Assembly (NCBI GenBank): GCA_902616595.1
Contig: CACMTJ010000008.1
Location: forward strand, 1-50,424
Length of the DNA: 50,424 nt
DNA from: an uncultured Prochlorococcus sp.
GTDB taxonomy: Bacteria > Cyanobacteriota > Cyanobacteriia > PCC-6307 > Cyanobiaceae
Direction: 5' to 3'
This document shows positions 21,749-31,448 of this stretch, in pieces (within the stretch, counting starts at the first letter, position 1; each line of letters starts with the position of its first letter). A program made the position numbers and the translations under genes. The notes beneath the pieces were generated by a model. That model worked only from the letters and a program-made list of their open reading frames with translations, did not search any database and had not been told where the DNA came from.

Positions 21749-22453
21749 ATGACTTACAAAAGAGTTCTCTTAAAACTTAGTGGTGAAGCACTAATGGGTG
21801 AAAAGCCATATGGTATTGACCCTGCTATAGTGCAGTCAATTGCAGAGGATGTTTCAAAAGTAGTCGAAAATAATGTTCAACTTGCAATAGTCGTTGGTGG
21901 TGGAAACATTTTTAGGGGACTTAAAGGGTCTGCAGACGGAATGGATCGCGCGACAGCTGATTATGTAGGGATGCTAGCAACAGTAATGAACGCGATTTCA
22001 CTTCAAGATGGTCTCGAGAGAGTAGGAGTTGCAACCAGAGTGCAAACAGCAATCGAAATGCAGGAAATTGCCGAACCCTATATTAGAAGAAGAGCCATGA
22101 GGCACCTAGAAAAAGGTAGAGTTGTAGTTTTCGGAGGTGGATGTGGAAATCCATTTTTTACAACTGATACTACAGCAGCTTTAAGGGCAGCAGAGATAAA
22201 CGCTGAAGTTGTTATGAAGGCTACTAAAGTTGATGGAGTATACGATCGTGATCCTAATCAATTTAAAGATGCAAAAAAATATTCCTCCCTCAGTTATCAA
22301 CAAGTTCTTAGTGATGAAATTGCAGTAATGGACAGCACTGCGATTGCACTTTGCAAAGATAATAATATTCCAATTATGGTTTTTGATATATTCAAAAAAG
22401 GAAACATTTCTAAAGCTGTTGCTGGTGAGCCAATAGGCTCTTTAATTAGTTAA
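21749..22453 (+). CDS. pyrH: UMP kinase
   Basis: PyrH phosphorylates UMP to UDP and belongs to the amino-acid-kinase superfamily, not to the P-loop nucleoside monophosphate kinases. The 234-residue protein has [11 protein letters not shown] at the N terminus, [10 protein letters not shown] near residue 52, the UMP-binding [12 protein letters not shown], and [20 protein letters not shown] near residue 128. These are diagnostic for bacterial PyrH. frr follows 21 bp downstream, an order (pyrH-frr) that is very widely conserved. A hairpin-like CTTTAA-TTAG-TTAAAG spans the stop codon, but it is AU-only and weak as a terminator. Confidence 0.97.
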   Translation: MTYKRVLLKLSGEALMGEKPYGIDPAIVQSIAEDVSKVVENNVQLAIVVGGGNIFRGLKGSADGMDRATADYVGMLATVMNAISLQDGLERVGVATRVQTAIEMQEIAEPYIRRRAMRHLEKGRVVVFGGGCGNPFFTTDTTAALRAAEINAEVVMKATKVDGVYDRDPNQFKDAKKYSSLSYQQVLSDEIAVMDSTAIALCKDNNIPIMVFDIFKKGNISKAVAGEPIGSLIS

Positions 22454-22474
22454 AGATCATTTAATTTTTTTATT

Positions 22475-23023
22475 ATGAAAGAACAAGAAATTCAAGAAAA
22501 TATGAATAAAAGTATTGAAGCCACTCAAAGAAATTTTAATACAATTAGGACCGGCAGAGCTAATGCTTCATTGCTTGACAGAATAAGTGTTGAGTATTAC
22601 GGAGCAGAAACACCAATTAAATCACTTGCCACAATAAGCACTGTTGATTCACAAACAATATCAATACAACCGTTTGATATCTCATGTTTACAAGCGATTG
22701 AGAAATCTATTTCTATGAGTGATTTAGGTATTACTCCAAATAATGATGGTAAATTAATAAGAATAAATGTTCCTCCTTTAACAGAAGAAAGAAGAAAAGA
22801 ATTTTGTAAATTAGCCTCTAAATATGCAGAGGAAGGCAAAGTGGCCTTAAGAAATATCAGAAGAGATGCTGTTGATAAAGAAAAAAAAGACGAAAAAGAT
22901 GGTCTCATTTCTATTGACGAATCGAGAGATAATCAATCTGAAATTCAGAAAATTACTGATAAATATATTGCCTTAATAGAAACTAAATTGTCTGAAAAAG
23001 AAAAGGAAATTCTAAAAGTTTGA
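22475..23023 (+). CDS. frr: Ribosome recycling factor
   Basis: RRF splits the post-termination ribosome together with EF-G. The 182-residue protein has the family length and core: [20 protein letters not shown], then [31 protein letters not shown] and NIRRDAVD. It is downstream of pyrH. The TGA stop overlaps the TTG start of the next gene in the sequence TTGA (23020-23023), which suggests translational coupling to the flavoprotein, although the two functions are unrelated. Confidence 0.97.
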   Translation: MKEQEIQENMNKSIEATQRNFNTIRTGRANASLLDRISVEYYGAETPIKSLATISTVDSQTISIQPFDISCLQAIEKSISMSDLGITPNNDGKLIRINVPPLTEERRKEFCKLASKYAEEGKVALRNIRRDAVDKEKKDEKDGLISIDESRDNQSEIQKITDKYIALIETKLSEKEKEILKV

Positions 23024-24153
23024 TAGGGTTTGACGTCATAATAATTGGTGGAGGTTTATCAGGATCTTCCACCGCTCTTAACCTATCAAAGAAAGGATAT
23101 TCAGTCTTAATTATCGAAAAAGAAAAATCCCAAGATTACAAACCATGTGCAGGCGGGATGGCATCTTCAATGCAAAGATTTCTTCCTTTAGATATAAAAG
23201 ATTCCATAGAATCAAAAATTAAGAACGTTGAATTCAGATGGAAGGCTTCAGATAATGTAACTGCTGATCTGACTGGTGAATCCCCGTTTTGGATTATTAA
23301 ACGAGAGAAGCTTGATCAATTATTACTTGATGAGTCCTTGAGTAATGGAGCTCAGATAATTAGACCGTTATTGATCGAAAAAATCATAAAAAAAAATGAT
23401 AAATGGGAAATTACTTGCAATAACAAAAAAAAATATACTACAGAATTTCTTGTGATTGCAGATGGGTCCCAATCGAAATGGGCGGGTTATTTCAATTTAG
23501 GGCCAAGAAAACCGAAATTTGCCAACACAATCTCATTAAGATTGAAAGGGTTAGGTGAAATACCTAGAGATGCAGTTAGATTTGAGTTCGGATTTATAAA
23601 ATTTGGTTTTGCATGGGCATTCCCCCTAAGAGAAAACTTAAATATTGGTCTAGGTACTTTTATAAATAATGGTCTCCTTGAAAATCAGGCTATAAATAAA
23701 CAAGTAATCAGAAGCTTCGGTTTTGATGATTTTCCTGATAAAACAATTAGTAAGAAACTGAGAATATGGAATGGCTTCCACTCAATTAATGGTGACAAAG
23801 TTTTAGCGGTTGGAGATGCAGCTTCTCTATGTGATCCATTTTTAGCTGAAGGAATTAGACCATCTTTAATTAGCAGTTTTTATGCTGCAGAATATATAGA
23901 TCAGTGCCTAACAGGAAAAGTAGATGATTTAAATCTTTATACGAAAGAAATTAACAACATTTGGGGTAAATCAATGGCTTGGGGAAGGAGAATAGCCCAA
24001 GTATTTTATAGATTCCCTAAAACTGGATATCAATTAGGTGTCAAAAGAAAAACAGCACCTAAACGAATTGCTCAGATATTATCAGGAGAAATGAGTTATG
24101 AAGATATTGCAAAAAGAGTTATCAGAAGACTTTTAACAAAAAGTGAAACTTAA
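23020..24153 (+). CDS. Geranylgeranyl-reductase-family FAD oxidoreductase
   Basis: The 377-residue flavoprotein has the dinucleotide-binding motif [19 protein letters not shown] at the N terminus, [11 protein letters not shown] near residue 41, and [19 protein letters not shown] near residue 266, the second FAD motif of the family. It resembles ChlP-type geranylgeranyl reductases, which hydrogenate prenyl chains of chlorophyll, tocopherol or archaeal lipids. ChlP itself is usually longer (about 400-450 residues), so this may be a paralogue acting on another polyprenyl substrate. The start is TTG 23020, overlapping frr by four bases. Confidence 0.82.
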   Translation: MIGFDVIIIGGGLSGSSTALNLSKKGYSVLIIEKEKSQDYKPCAGGMASSMQRFLPLDIKDSIESKIKNVEFRWKASDNVTADLTGESPFWIIKREKLDQLLLDESLSNGAQIIRPLLIEKIIKKNDKWEITCNNKKKYTTEFLVIADGSQSKWAGYFNLGPRKPKFANTISLRLKGLGEIPRDAVRFEFGFIKFGFAWAFPLRENLNIGLGTFINNGLLENQAINKQVIRSFGFDDFPDKTISKKLRIWNGFHSINGDKVLAVGDAASLCDPFLAEGIRPSLISSFYAAEYIDQCLTGKVDDLNLYTKEINNIWGKSMAWGRRIAQVFYRFPKTGYQLGVKRKTAPKRIAQILSGEMSYEDIAKRVIRRLLTKSET

Positions 24154-24183
24154 TTCTTATTTTTTTTTAATTCAAATTTAAAT

Positions 24184-25185
24184 TTAGTTAGCAGAAATCA
24201 ATTTATGATTTTTAATATCTGAATATCTCTTGAGTAGCAGCTCTTCCAATTCTTCTATAGCCTTACTGAATCCAGTAATACCTTCACTAAGCTTTTCACT
24301 TGCCATTTGATCTTCTAACATGCTTAATCTGAAATCTTTTTCTTCAAATTCGTAGTCAATAGAATGACTTATTTGGGTACTTAGATCTAATTTCCTAACT
24401 AACTCTCCTTTCTCTTTTTTCAGTTCCTCAAGAAATTTTGGTGCAATTGTTAAAAGATCGCAACCTGCTAATTCTTTTATTTCATCGAGATTTCTAAAAC
24501 TTGCTCCCATTACTTCTGTCTTGAATCCCTTTTCTTTAAAGTACTTATATATTTGTGTAACCGAAATAACACCTGGGTCTTCAGAACCAACAAAACTAGT
24601 TTTACCAGTTTTTGCTTTATGCCAATCCAGTATACGACCAACGAACGGAGAAATTAGAGTTATCTTTGCATTGGCACAAGTTACCGCTTGGCAGAAGTTA
24701 AAAAGTAAAGTTAAGTTGCACCTAATACCCTCTTTTTCCAATATTTCAGCTGCTTTAATTCCCTCCCAAGTTGCAGCAATCTTTATCAAAATTCTTTCCT
24801 TTTCAATTCCAAAATTTTTGTAAAGATTGATCAATTTTCTAGCTTTTTCTACCGTAGCTTCGGTGTCAAAGCTCAGTCTTGCATCAACTTCTGTAGATAC
24901 TCGCCCAGAAATAATTTTCAATATTTCTTTTCCAAAAAATACTGAAACTTGGTCAACGGTTTCTTTAATTAATTCAATTTCGGAGAATCCTTGGGGCAAT
25001 GCATTTTCTGAACTTTCTAAAGCTTTATCAATTAACTTCAAATAATCAGGATTCTTAGCAGCGGCAAGTATTAGCGATGGATTAGTGGTGGCATCTCTTG
25101 GTTGAAATTTTTTTATCGAATCTAAATCTCCAGTATCAGCAACAACTACGGTCATTGAGGACAATTGTTCTAAAATTGATTTCAT
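24184..25185 (-). CDS. tal: Transaldolase
   Basis: Transaldolase moves a dihydroxyacetone unit between sedoheptulose-7-phosphate and glyceraldehyde-3-phosphate in the pentose phosphate pathway. The 333-residue protein has [20 protein letters not shown] near residue 15 and the Schiff-base Lys in [14 protein letters not shown] chose ATG 25185 ([11 protein letters not shown]), which gives the standard transaldolase B length; an earlier in-frame start at 25209 would add eight non-conserved residues. In Prochlorococcus this enzyme supports carbon use in the dark, and cyanophages often carry their own version. Confidence 0.95.
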   Translation of the reverse strand: MKSILEQLSSMTVVVADTGDLDSIKKFQPRDATTNPSLILAAAKNPDYLKLIDKALESSENALPQGFSEIELIKETVDQVSVFFGKEILKIISGRVSTEVDARLSFDTEATVEKARKLINLYKNFGIEKERILIKIAATWEGIKAAEILEKEGIRCNLTLLFNFCQAVTCANAKITLISPFVGRILDWHKAKTGKTSFVGSEDPGVISVTQIYKYFKEKGFKTEVMGASFRNLDEIKELAGCDLLTIAPKFLEELKKEKGELVRKLDLSTQISHSIDYEFEEKDFRLSMLEDQMASEKLSEGITGFSKAIEELEELLLKRYSDIKNHKLISAN

Positions 25186-25275
25186 GTCTAGATAATCATA
25201 CATATACACAAACTAGCTTTAATTCCTGATGAATTCATCAGATAGTGAATTAAATATTTATAAAATTGGAAAATT

Positions 25276-27030
25276 TTAGGGTTTTTTAACAATCATTCCA
25301 TGATCTTTAATCTTAGGAGGTAATTTTTCAATTACTATCAAACTCTCGATAATTTCTTTCACAACTGGTACTGCAACAGTTGAACCATATGCATATGATT
25401 TAGACGGCTCATCAACGACTACAAGAACAGCGTATTTTGGATCATTAACTGGTAAGGTCGCGACAAAACTACAAACTTTTTTGCTTGTATAAGAACCATT
25501 TAAAGCTTTTTGAGAAGTGCCCGTTTTCCCAGCAATCCTATAACCCTCGATTTTTACTCCAGATCCACTACCTTTATCAACTACGCTCTCCATCCATTCA
25601 AGAACAGTTTTAGAAACCTCCTCTGAAAAAAATTGCTTTTTTGGTTTTTTATCAAATCTTTCTTTGAAAGTTGAGGTCACCACATGAGGAGTCACTTCAA
25701 AACCCCCATTTGCCAGAGCCGCATGAAGTTGAAGCAATTTAAGTGGCGAGATTGAGAACCCTTTACCAAAAGAAGTTACAGCAGGCTCAATTGATTGATT
25801 TACAAATAAATCTTTTCTCTTAAGTTGGCCAGCAGTTGATTCAAATAAGTCAGTCTCTAAATTTTTATTTATCCCTAAATTTTTTAGCCAATCCCAATAA
25901 ATTGTGGGTTCTAAATTTTGCATTATTTTTACCATCGCAACATTACTTGAAACCTGCAAAACTTTTGGAAAGTCAATGTATCCATTCCCTTTTTTATCCC
26001 AATTAGAAAGTGTCCATCCTCCAACATTAATTTTTCCAATATCTTCAACTACTCCATCTTTCTGGATTACTTTTTCTTCCAAAGCTAAGGCAAGATTAAT
26101 AGGTTTAAAAGTTGAACCTGGCTCAAATAAATCTTGAGAATACCAACTCCTAAAAAGTTCAGAATCATACTGCCAAAATTTATTTGGATCGTACGAAGGA
26201 ACTGTAACCAAGGAGAGAATCCGACCATTATTAACGTCCATAACTATGGCAAATCCCTTCTTTGCTTTCCATTTGCTTACTTGCTTTGATAATGCATTGA
26301 ATGATGCTTTCTGTAATTTTGAATCTATAGTTAGGCTTAATTTTTTGTAATCAGAAATAAAATCACCTGGGGCTGAATTATCCGGTAGAGGTGTCCCATC
26401 CCCTCCTATTTTTAAAAAATTACTTTTATTAAAAACTTTAATTTGATTATCTAAATGAAGCTCTAAACCTGCTGAAGCTATATTCTCATCATTAACAAAA
26501 CCGACCAGATTAGAGTAAATCTCCCCTTGTGGATAATATCTCTGCGAATATTTAAACAAATCAAGTCCGCTTATTTGAAGGTTTTTAATCTTTTCTGCCT
26601 TTTCTTCGGAAATCTTATCCAAAAGCCTGATACCACTCATTTTATTATTAAATTTACTCAAGAGTATTTCACCATTTATATCCAAGATAGGTGATAATTT
26701 TTCTGTAACTTCCTCAATACTGCGAACTCTGTTAATTGAATCACCAGGAAAATTAAAATATTTTGGATGGGCCCATAATTTATAAAGAGGTTTATCGTAA
26801 GCAACTAGTCTATTATTTCTATCAACAATCGCTCTCCTTTTTTTTAAGGCGTTAGTTTTAGAAGACTGTATTAATCTAGCTTTCCTTTGCAAATCAGAGG
26901 CGTTAAAGACTTGCAATTTCACTAACCTACCATACAAACAAAATATTAATAGTAAGCCAAAAATATAGAGAAATTTAAATCTTCTTTGATCAAGGGGTAC
27001 AATACGAACAATTTTTTTGTATTTTTTCAT
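25276..27030 (-). CDS. ftsI: Penicillin-binding protein, class B transpeptidase (FtsI-like)
   Basis: FtsI cross-links septal peptidoglycan during division. The 584-residue protein has one N-terminal transmembrane helix (about residues 19-40), the class B dimerisation domain, and the transpeptidase motifs in order: STFK in EPGSTFKPINLAL, SSN in QVSSNVAMVKI, and KTGT in IAGKTGTSQKA. I place the start at ATG 27030, which overlaps the upstream gene's TGA by one base (TGATG); a TTG at 27033 is also in frame and would add one residue. The tight junction with an FtsL-like gene supports the divisome role. Confidence 0.93.
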   Translation of the reverse strand: MKKYKKIVRIVPLDQRRFKFLYIFGLLLIFCLYGRLVKLQVFNASDLQRKARLIQSSKTNALKKRRAIVDRNNRLVAYDKPLYKLWAHPKYFNFPGDSINRVRSIEEVTEKLSPILDINGEILLSKFNNKMSGIRLLDKISEEKAEKIKNLQISGLDLFKYSQRYYPQGEIYSNLVGFVNDENIASAGLELHLDNQIKVFNKSNFLKIGGDGTPLPDNSAPGDFISDYKKLSLTIDSKLQKASFNALSKQVSKWKAKKGFAIVMDVNNGRILSLVTVPSYDPNKFWQYDSELFRSWYSQDLFEPGSTFKPINLALALEEKVIQKDGVVEDIGKINVGGWTLSNWDKKGNGYIDFPKVLQVSSNVAMVKIMQNLEPTIYWDWLKNLGINKNLETDLFESTAGQLKRKDLFVNQSIEPAVTSFGKGFSISPLKLLQLHAALANGGFEVTPHVVTSTFKERFDKKPKKQFFSEEVSKTVLEWMESVVDKGSGSGVKIEGYRIAGKTGTSQKALNGSYTSKKVCSFVATLPVNDPKYAVLVVVDEPSKSYAYGSTVAVPVVKEIIESLIVIEKLPPKIKDHGMIVKKP

Positions 27031-27458
27031 CAATATCCCCTTTGATATTTGCTATGACTAAAACCTTCAATGAAACTACTTAAATTTTTCTTAAATAAAC
27101 TTTCTTTTTTTTCTGGAAGTTTATCTAGGTAGATTAAATCTTTAGGTTTAGTTTTTCTGTAAGTATTAATAGACTCAAGTTCACTAATATAAAATTCCTC
27201 AATTTTGGAAATATAATCAATAAGATTATTATTGATAGCTCTTGTTTTAGATAAGTTTTTATATGTATTTGACCATTTTCTTTGACTATTAAAAGACAAG
27301 AAAAATAAGGTGAAAATTAATACCAAAAGAGAGATATTGATAGTGTCGAAAATTTGATGTATTAATTTGATATTAACTATGGATATTTTTTCAGAGTTTT
27401 TTTTACTTACATATGAAACTTTTTTTTTTAAATTAACTTGATTCCCATAAGGTTTCAT
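27030..27458 (-). CDS. FtsL-like single-span protein preceding ftsI
   Basis: I cannot identify the family by motif. The 142-residue protein has a basic N-terminal cytoplasmic part of about 45 residues, one transmembrane segment (about residues 50-68, ISLLVLIFTLFFLSF), and a periplasmic part with heptad-like spacing suited to a coiled coil (KNLSKTRAINNNLIDYISKIE). This is the topology and size of FtsL. Its stop overlaps the ftsI start, the position ftsL holds in many bacteria. FtsL is very divergent in sequence, so context and shape are the main evidence. Confidence 0.6.
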   Translation of the reverse strand: MKPYGNQVNLKKKVSYVSKKNSEKISIVNIKLIHQIFDTINISLLVLIFTLFFLSFNSQRKWSNTYKNLSKTRAINNNLIDYISKIEEFYISELESINTYRKTKPKDLIYLDKLPEKKESLFKKNLSSFIEGFSHSKYQRGY

Positions 27459-27543
27459 CTATGATTTGTTATTTAAATAAAAGAAGTGTTATTAATTAAA
27501 TAAACATCTTTTTGTTTGATTCGCAAGTAAATAATTAAATTCT

Positions 27544-28905
27544 TTATGTCCTCAATAAGAACAAATTTAAGAAAGTCAATCCATTCCATAAAGAATGCAT
27601 AATCACTGAGGAAAACAAACTCCCTGAAGTAATTCTTGTAATTGCCAATCCAATCCCTAGAACAAATAATGGCGGCATTTCTCCCAAACTTAAATGGGCT
27701 AATGCAAAGATAAAAGCTGAAACTATGATTCCCGAAATTACTCCAAAATCTCTTGAAAGAGTTGGTAGTAAAATACCGCGAAATATAATCTCTTCAAATA
27801 GAGGAGCGAATAGAGTTGTTGTTACAAATAATAAAAAAAATGATAAGTAATTATTATTATTAAGAACAATTTCAAGCAATGGGTTACTACCATTCTGATT
27901 ATCGATCAGACTATTCATAATTAGAGAGATCAATAAAACAAAAGGAACAATTGTTAACCAACCTTTAACTCCCTGAATAATTGCGTATTTTATTGGCAAG
28001 AAATTGAACTGCAAATAATCCTTTTTAAAAGTAAATTCACCATTCAAGGATTTAATTTGAAAAAAAACTATCCATAATGGCGGAATAGCCATAAAAAGAT
28101 ATCCAAAGAAAATTTTTAAAGATTGAGACAATTCATTAGAGATATTTTTAGAAAAGAGTTCAACCAAACTGATAGAAAATAAAGGTGATACCACTTCTCC
28201 TAAAACAACAAATCCACCTGCAATTAATAAAACCATATCTATTAATTCTAAATCTAAGGATTTAATTTCTTTCCAACCAAACTTTTTTAAAGATATGGTT
28301 GTCCACAATATTTTCAAAGCCAGAATTGAGCCAATAAGTATTGTTAAAAGTGGTATTAGTCTTATTGCTAATATTTTAAAAAACATTTTGCTTGAAAATG
28401 ATTTTGTTATTAATGCACTATCGTCAAAATCAAATTTCTGGCTTAAAAGGTGATATAAAAATCTATCACCTTTAAATAAATCAAATTTATCAGAATTTGC
28501 TTTATATGAATTATTATTAGATTTTTTTTCTATCTCATCAATCAGAAATTGAAAGTTTTTATCTTCAAAATCTTTGGATATATTTTTATAAATTAAAGGA
28601 TCATTTGATTCTGAAGTAATTATTCGAATTAATTTATTTCTTTCTGTAAGCTCTTCAAATGAGACCTCAGAGAGTGATTTATTTATTTGATCAACAGGAT
28701 CATTTATGATAAAAAATTTTTTAAGATTTACAGGTATTGATTGGAGAGATAATTCAGCAATTTCTTGCTCTTTTTGACTAATATCAAATGTGACAGATGG
28801 TCTATTTAAACTATCTCTTAAGCCTTGTTGCCATACAAAAAAAGTTATGACTATGGAAATAAAAGCTAAAGTGAGTTTTGACTTAGAAATATTTTTAAAG
28901 ATCAT
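27544..28905 (-). CDS. CPBP-family intramembrane metalloprotease (CAAX/Abi type)
   Basis: The 453-residue protein has an N-terminal helix, a soluble extracytoplasmic region of about 150 residues, and then a cluster of hydrophobic helices. The CPBP motifs are in order: EEIIFRG near residue 370 (the double Glu and Arg), FALAHLSLG near residue 398, and HSLWN near the C terminus. In this family these Glu and His residues form the membrane-embedded active site. The first 150-residue extracytoplasmic domain is unusual for the family and has no motif that I recognise. The substrate is unknown. Confidence 0.85.
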   Translation of the reverse strand: MIFKNISKSKLTLAFISIVITFFVWQQGLRDSLNRPSVTFDISQKEQEIAELSLQSIPVNLKKFFIINDPVDQINKSLSEVSFEELTERNKLIRIITSESNDPLIYKNISKDFEDKNFQFLIDEIEKKSNNNSYKANSDKFDLFKGDRFLYHLLSQKFDFDDSALITKSFSSKMFFKILAIRLIPLLTILIGSILALKILWTTISLKKFGWKEIKSLDLELIDMVLLIAGGFVVLGEVVSPLFSISLVELFSKNISNELSQSLKIFFGYLFMAIPPLWIVFFQIKSLNGEFTFKKDYLQFNFLPIKYAIIQGVKGWLTIVPFVLLISLIMNSLIDNQNGSNPLLEIVLNNNNYLSFFLLFVTTTLFAPLFEEIIFRGILLPTLSRDFGVISGIIVSAFIFALAHLSLGEMPPLFVLGIGLAITRITSGSLFSSVIMHSLWNGLTFLNLFLLRT

Positions 28906-29021
28906 AAATAAATTATATTATTGAAAACTATACTTAGTTATCATTGAAGTTCATTATTTTTTGTATCTATTTTAATCACGCCATGAGATGATTAAATTAT
29001 CTTAATCTTCAAATTTATATA

Positions 29022-30350
29022 ATGGCTATACGATTAGTTTTAGTTAGGCATGGACTAAGCAGTTTCAATGCAAAAGGATTAATTCAAGGAAGAACAGACG
29101 ATTCATTATTAACTGATAAAGGTTACGAACAAGCCCGAAAAGCAGGGAAAGCATTATCAAAAATAAACTTCGATAAAATCTATTCCTCTCCACTTGTTAG
29201 AGCGGCAGAGACTGCAAAAACAATTAAAAAGACCTTCAATAAAGAACAAGATATTGTATTCGATGATAATTTGCTAGAGGTAGATCTTAGTGAATGGTCT
29301 GGTCTTAAAATTGATGAAATAAAAAAGAAATTTCCAGAAATTTACCCTATATGGAAAAGTGACCCAGAAAATCTAATCTTAAATAGAAAAGACAATAAAA
29401 CTTATAAACCAATTCAAGAGTTATTTTTTCAAGCAACAAATTTTGTAGAAGATATTTTAAAAATTTATCTAGATAAAGATGATGCAAATATTTTAGTTGT
29501 AGGACATAATGCGATTCTCAGATGTTTAATCCTCTCGTTATTAGGAAAGCCTAAGCAAGGTTTTAGGAAAATAAGATTAGAAAATGCCTCTTTATCTATA
29601 CTCAATATTTCGAGGGAAGATAACTCATTTAAGACCCAAATTGAATGCTTAAATCAAACTTCCCATCTGAATAAAAATATTCCGAATCAAATTGGAGATT
29701 CCAGAATATTTCTAATAAGGCATGGTGAAACTAACTGGAACAAAGAAGGTAGATTTCAAGGCCAAATTGATATTCCTTTAAATGAAAACGGGAAAGACCA
29801 AGCTAGAAAGACTTTTGAATATTTGAGAAATATTTCTTTCAATAAGGCATTTTCAAGTTCAATGGAAAGACCTTATGAGACTGCACAAATAATCCTTCAA
29901 AATAGAAAAGATTTAAAAATAAAAAGAATAGATTCACTTGTAGAAATTAGTCATGGATTATGGGAGGGTAAACTGGAAGCAGAAATCAGAGAACAGTGGC
30001 CCGTTTTATTAAAAAATTGGCATGATAAACCTGAAGAAGTAATAATGCCTGAGGGTGAATCTATAAAAGATGTATCAGATAGGTCCGTAGAAGCTTTTGA
30101 CAAGATTTGTTTATCTCAAAAGGATAATGATCTTAGCCTTCTGGTTGCTCATGATGCAGTAAATAAAACTTTAATTTGCAAAATCCTTGAGATAAATTAT
30201 TCAAATATTTGGATGATTAAACAGGGTAATGGCGGCATAACTATAATCGACCTTTTTAATGATCCCAATAAGCCCCCTGTGATTAGCGCTCTTAACATTA
30301 CAACACACCTAGGGGGAATACTTGATTCAACTGCTTCAGGAGCACTTTAA
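29022..30350 (+). CDS. Two-domain histidine phosphatase (phosphoglycerate-mutase-like)
   Basis: The 442-residue protein contains two complete histidine-phosphatase domains. The first begins LVLVRHGLSSFNAKG and has its second active-site His in VVGHNAILRC near residue 165. The second begins FLIRHGETNWNKEG near residue 230 and has its second His in LLVAHDAVNKTL near residue 380. Both retain the catalytic Arg-His pair. Related tandem proteins in cyanobacteria act as metal-independent phosphoserine phosphatases, giving serine; alpha-ribazole phosphatase or cofactor-dependent mutase activity are alternatives. Motifs alone do not separate these. Confidence 0.85.
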   Translation: MAIRLVLVRHGLSSFNAKGLIQGRTDDSLLTDKGYEQARKAGKALSKINFDKIYSSPLVRAAETAKTIKKTFNKEQDIVFDDNLLEVDLSEWSGLKIDEIKKKFPEIYPIWKSDPENLILNRKDNKTYKPIQELFFQATNFVEDILKIYLDKDDANILVVGHNAILRCLILSLLGKPKQGFRKIRLENASLSILNISREDNSFKTQIECLNQTSHLNKNIPNQIGDSRIFLIRHGETNWNKEGRFQGQIDIPLNENGKDQARKTFEYLRNISFNKAFSSSMERPYETAQIILQNRKDLKIKRIDSLVEISHGLWEGKLEAEIREQWPVLLKNWHDKPEEVIMPEGESIKDVSDRSVEAFDKICLSQKDNDLSLLVAHDAVNKTLICKILEINYSNIWMIKQGNGGITIIDLFNDPNKPPVISALNITTHLGGILDSTASGAL

Positions 30351-30392
30351 AATAAGTTTTGTAAAAATTTATTTTGATGAAGTCAGAGTCAG

Positions 30393-30420
30393 AAAAAAGG
30401 CTTTATTTACTGAAAAAGCC
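30393..30420 (-). terminator. Intrinsic terminator of lepB and its upstream genes
   Basis: Read on the minus strand, GGCTTT (30420-30415 region through AAAGCC at 30404-30399) forms a six-base-pair stem with a 10-base loop, TTCAGTAAAT, followed immediately by six T residues (30398-30393). The lepB TAA stop begins inside the loop and ends in the stem, so the terminator overlaps the last codons of the gene. It closes the minus-strand run that starts near 32689 and faces the end of the histidine phosphatase gene. Confidence 0.7.
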
Positions 30421-31062
30421 AACTTGACTAAGAGGCCAAAATCTGAAATATGCTTTACCAATTATCTCTTTTTTATGAAGAAATTTACTTCCAGGCCAAT
30501 ATCTTCCATCCCAGCTATTTGCCCTATTATCACCTAAAACTAAAAAATGATCTTCTGGCACTTTTATATTTTCAAATTCACCACATTTATTAAAGAGGGA
30601 TAATGAGCACTTATAAGAGACATAAGGTTCAGGAATTAATTTATTATTTATTATTAATTCACCATTAGAGTTTACTCTTACAATTTCCCCTGGAATTGCT
30701 ACCACTCTTTTAATATAAGCATCGCAAGCTTGATCCCTCAAACCAGGAATAAAAGACATTGGAGGAAAACTCATAAAAAAACAATATCTTTTTTTTGGTA
30801 AAGGCTTAGATCTTGATGAAATTAATTTTTTGTCAAACGAGTAAGGTGAGTTAAAAACAACAATATCTCCTCTTTTTGGTAAAGAGTTTCTTAGCGAAAA
30901 TTTTTCAATAATTAACCTATCATTTATTTGTAATTCTGGGAGCATTGAACCAGAAGGGATATAACGTGGTTCTGCAAAAAATGATCTACAAGAAGAAACA
31001 AAAAAAGTTAATAGAATTAGTAGACCCCATTCTTTTAAAAAACTTTTTATGGAACCAGTCAT
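30403..31062 (-). CDS. lepB: Signal peptidase I
   Basis: LepB removes signal peptides from exported proteins at the membrane. The 219-residue protein has an N-terminal transmembrane helix (about residues 12-26) followed by the catalytic Ser in YIPSGSMLPELQ and the catalytic Lys in YIKRVVAIPGE. The C-terminal box GDNRANSWDGRYWG-like segment is present as GDNRANSWDGRYWPG. Length is normal for a single-span enzyme. It is the last gene before a strong hairpin and T-run, so transcription probably stops here. Confidence 0.94.
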   Translation of the reverse strand: MTGSIKSFLKEWGLLILLTFFVSSCRSFFAEPRYIPSGSMLPELQINDRLIIEKFSLRNSLPKRGDIVVFNSPYSFDKKLISSRSKPLPKKRYCFFMSFPPMSFIPGLRDQACDAYIKRVVAIPGEIVRVNSNGELIINNKLIPEPYVSYKCSLSLFNKCGEFENIKVPEDHFLVLGDNRANSWDGRYWPGSKFLHKKEIIGKAYFRFWPLSQVGFFSK

Positions 31063-31091
31063 AGGATTAATAAAATCTTGATTTTCTAAAC

Positions 31092-31448
31092 TTATATAAA
31101 ATCTTTTGCATATTCAATTTCGTTAAAACCTAATATTACTTTTTTTCCTTCGTAAATCAAAAATGGTCTTTTTATTAATTTGCCATCACTTAAAAGAAGT
31201 TGAATAATTTCTTCCTTTGACAAACGATCAATATCAAGATTAAGAGTTTTAAAGGCTTTACCTCTTATATTAAAAATCCTTTTCTTATCATCAGAGTATT
31301 GTTCTAAGGCTAGATTTAAATAATTAACAAGTGGAGGTTCTTTTACAATATCAATTAACTGAAATTCAAAACCTTTGCTTTCAAGCCACTTTGCAGCTTT
31401 TCGGCATGTAGAGCATTTTAAGTAACTATAAAAAATTATTTTTTTCAA
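31092..31448 (-). CDS. ArsC/Spx-family thioredoxin-fold protein
   Basis: The 118-residue protein begins with KKIIFYSYLKCSTCRKAAKW, giving a CxxC pair at residues 11 and 14 as in Spx and some ArsC-like proteins. The later segment KLIKRPFLIYEGKKVILGF matches the conserved RP motif. Arsenate reductases use a single Cys and characteristic Arg residues, whereas Spx regulators have CxxC. Here the function is uncertain between redox regulator and reductase. The start is TTG 31448, overlapping the upstream stop in TTGA, so it is coupled to the pyrophosphatase-like gene. Confidence 0.8.
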   Translation of the reverse strand: MKKIIFYSYLKCSTCRKAAKWLESKGFEFQLIDIVKEPPLVNYLNLALEQYSDDKKRIFNIRGKAFKTLNLDIDRLSKEEIIQLLLSDGKLIKRPFLIYEGKKVILGFNEIEYAKDFI

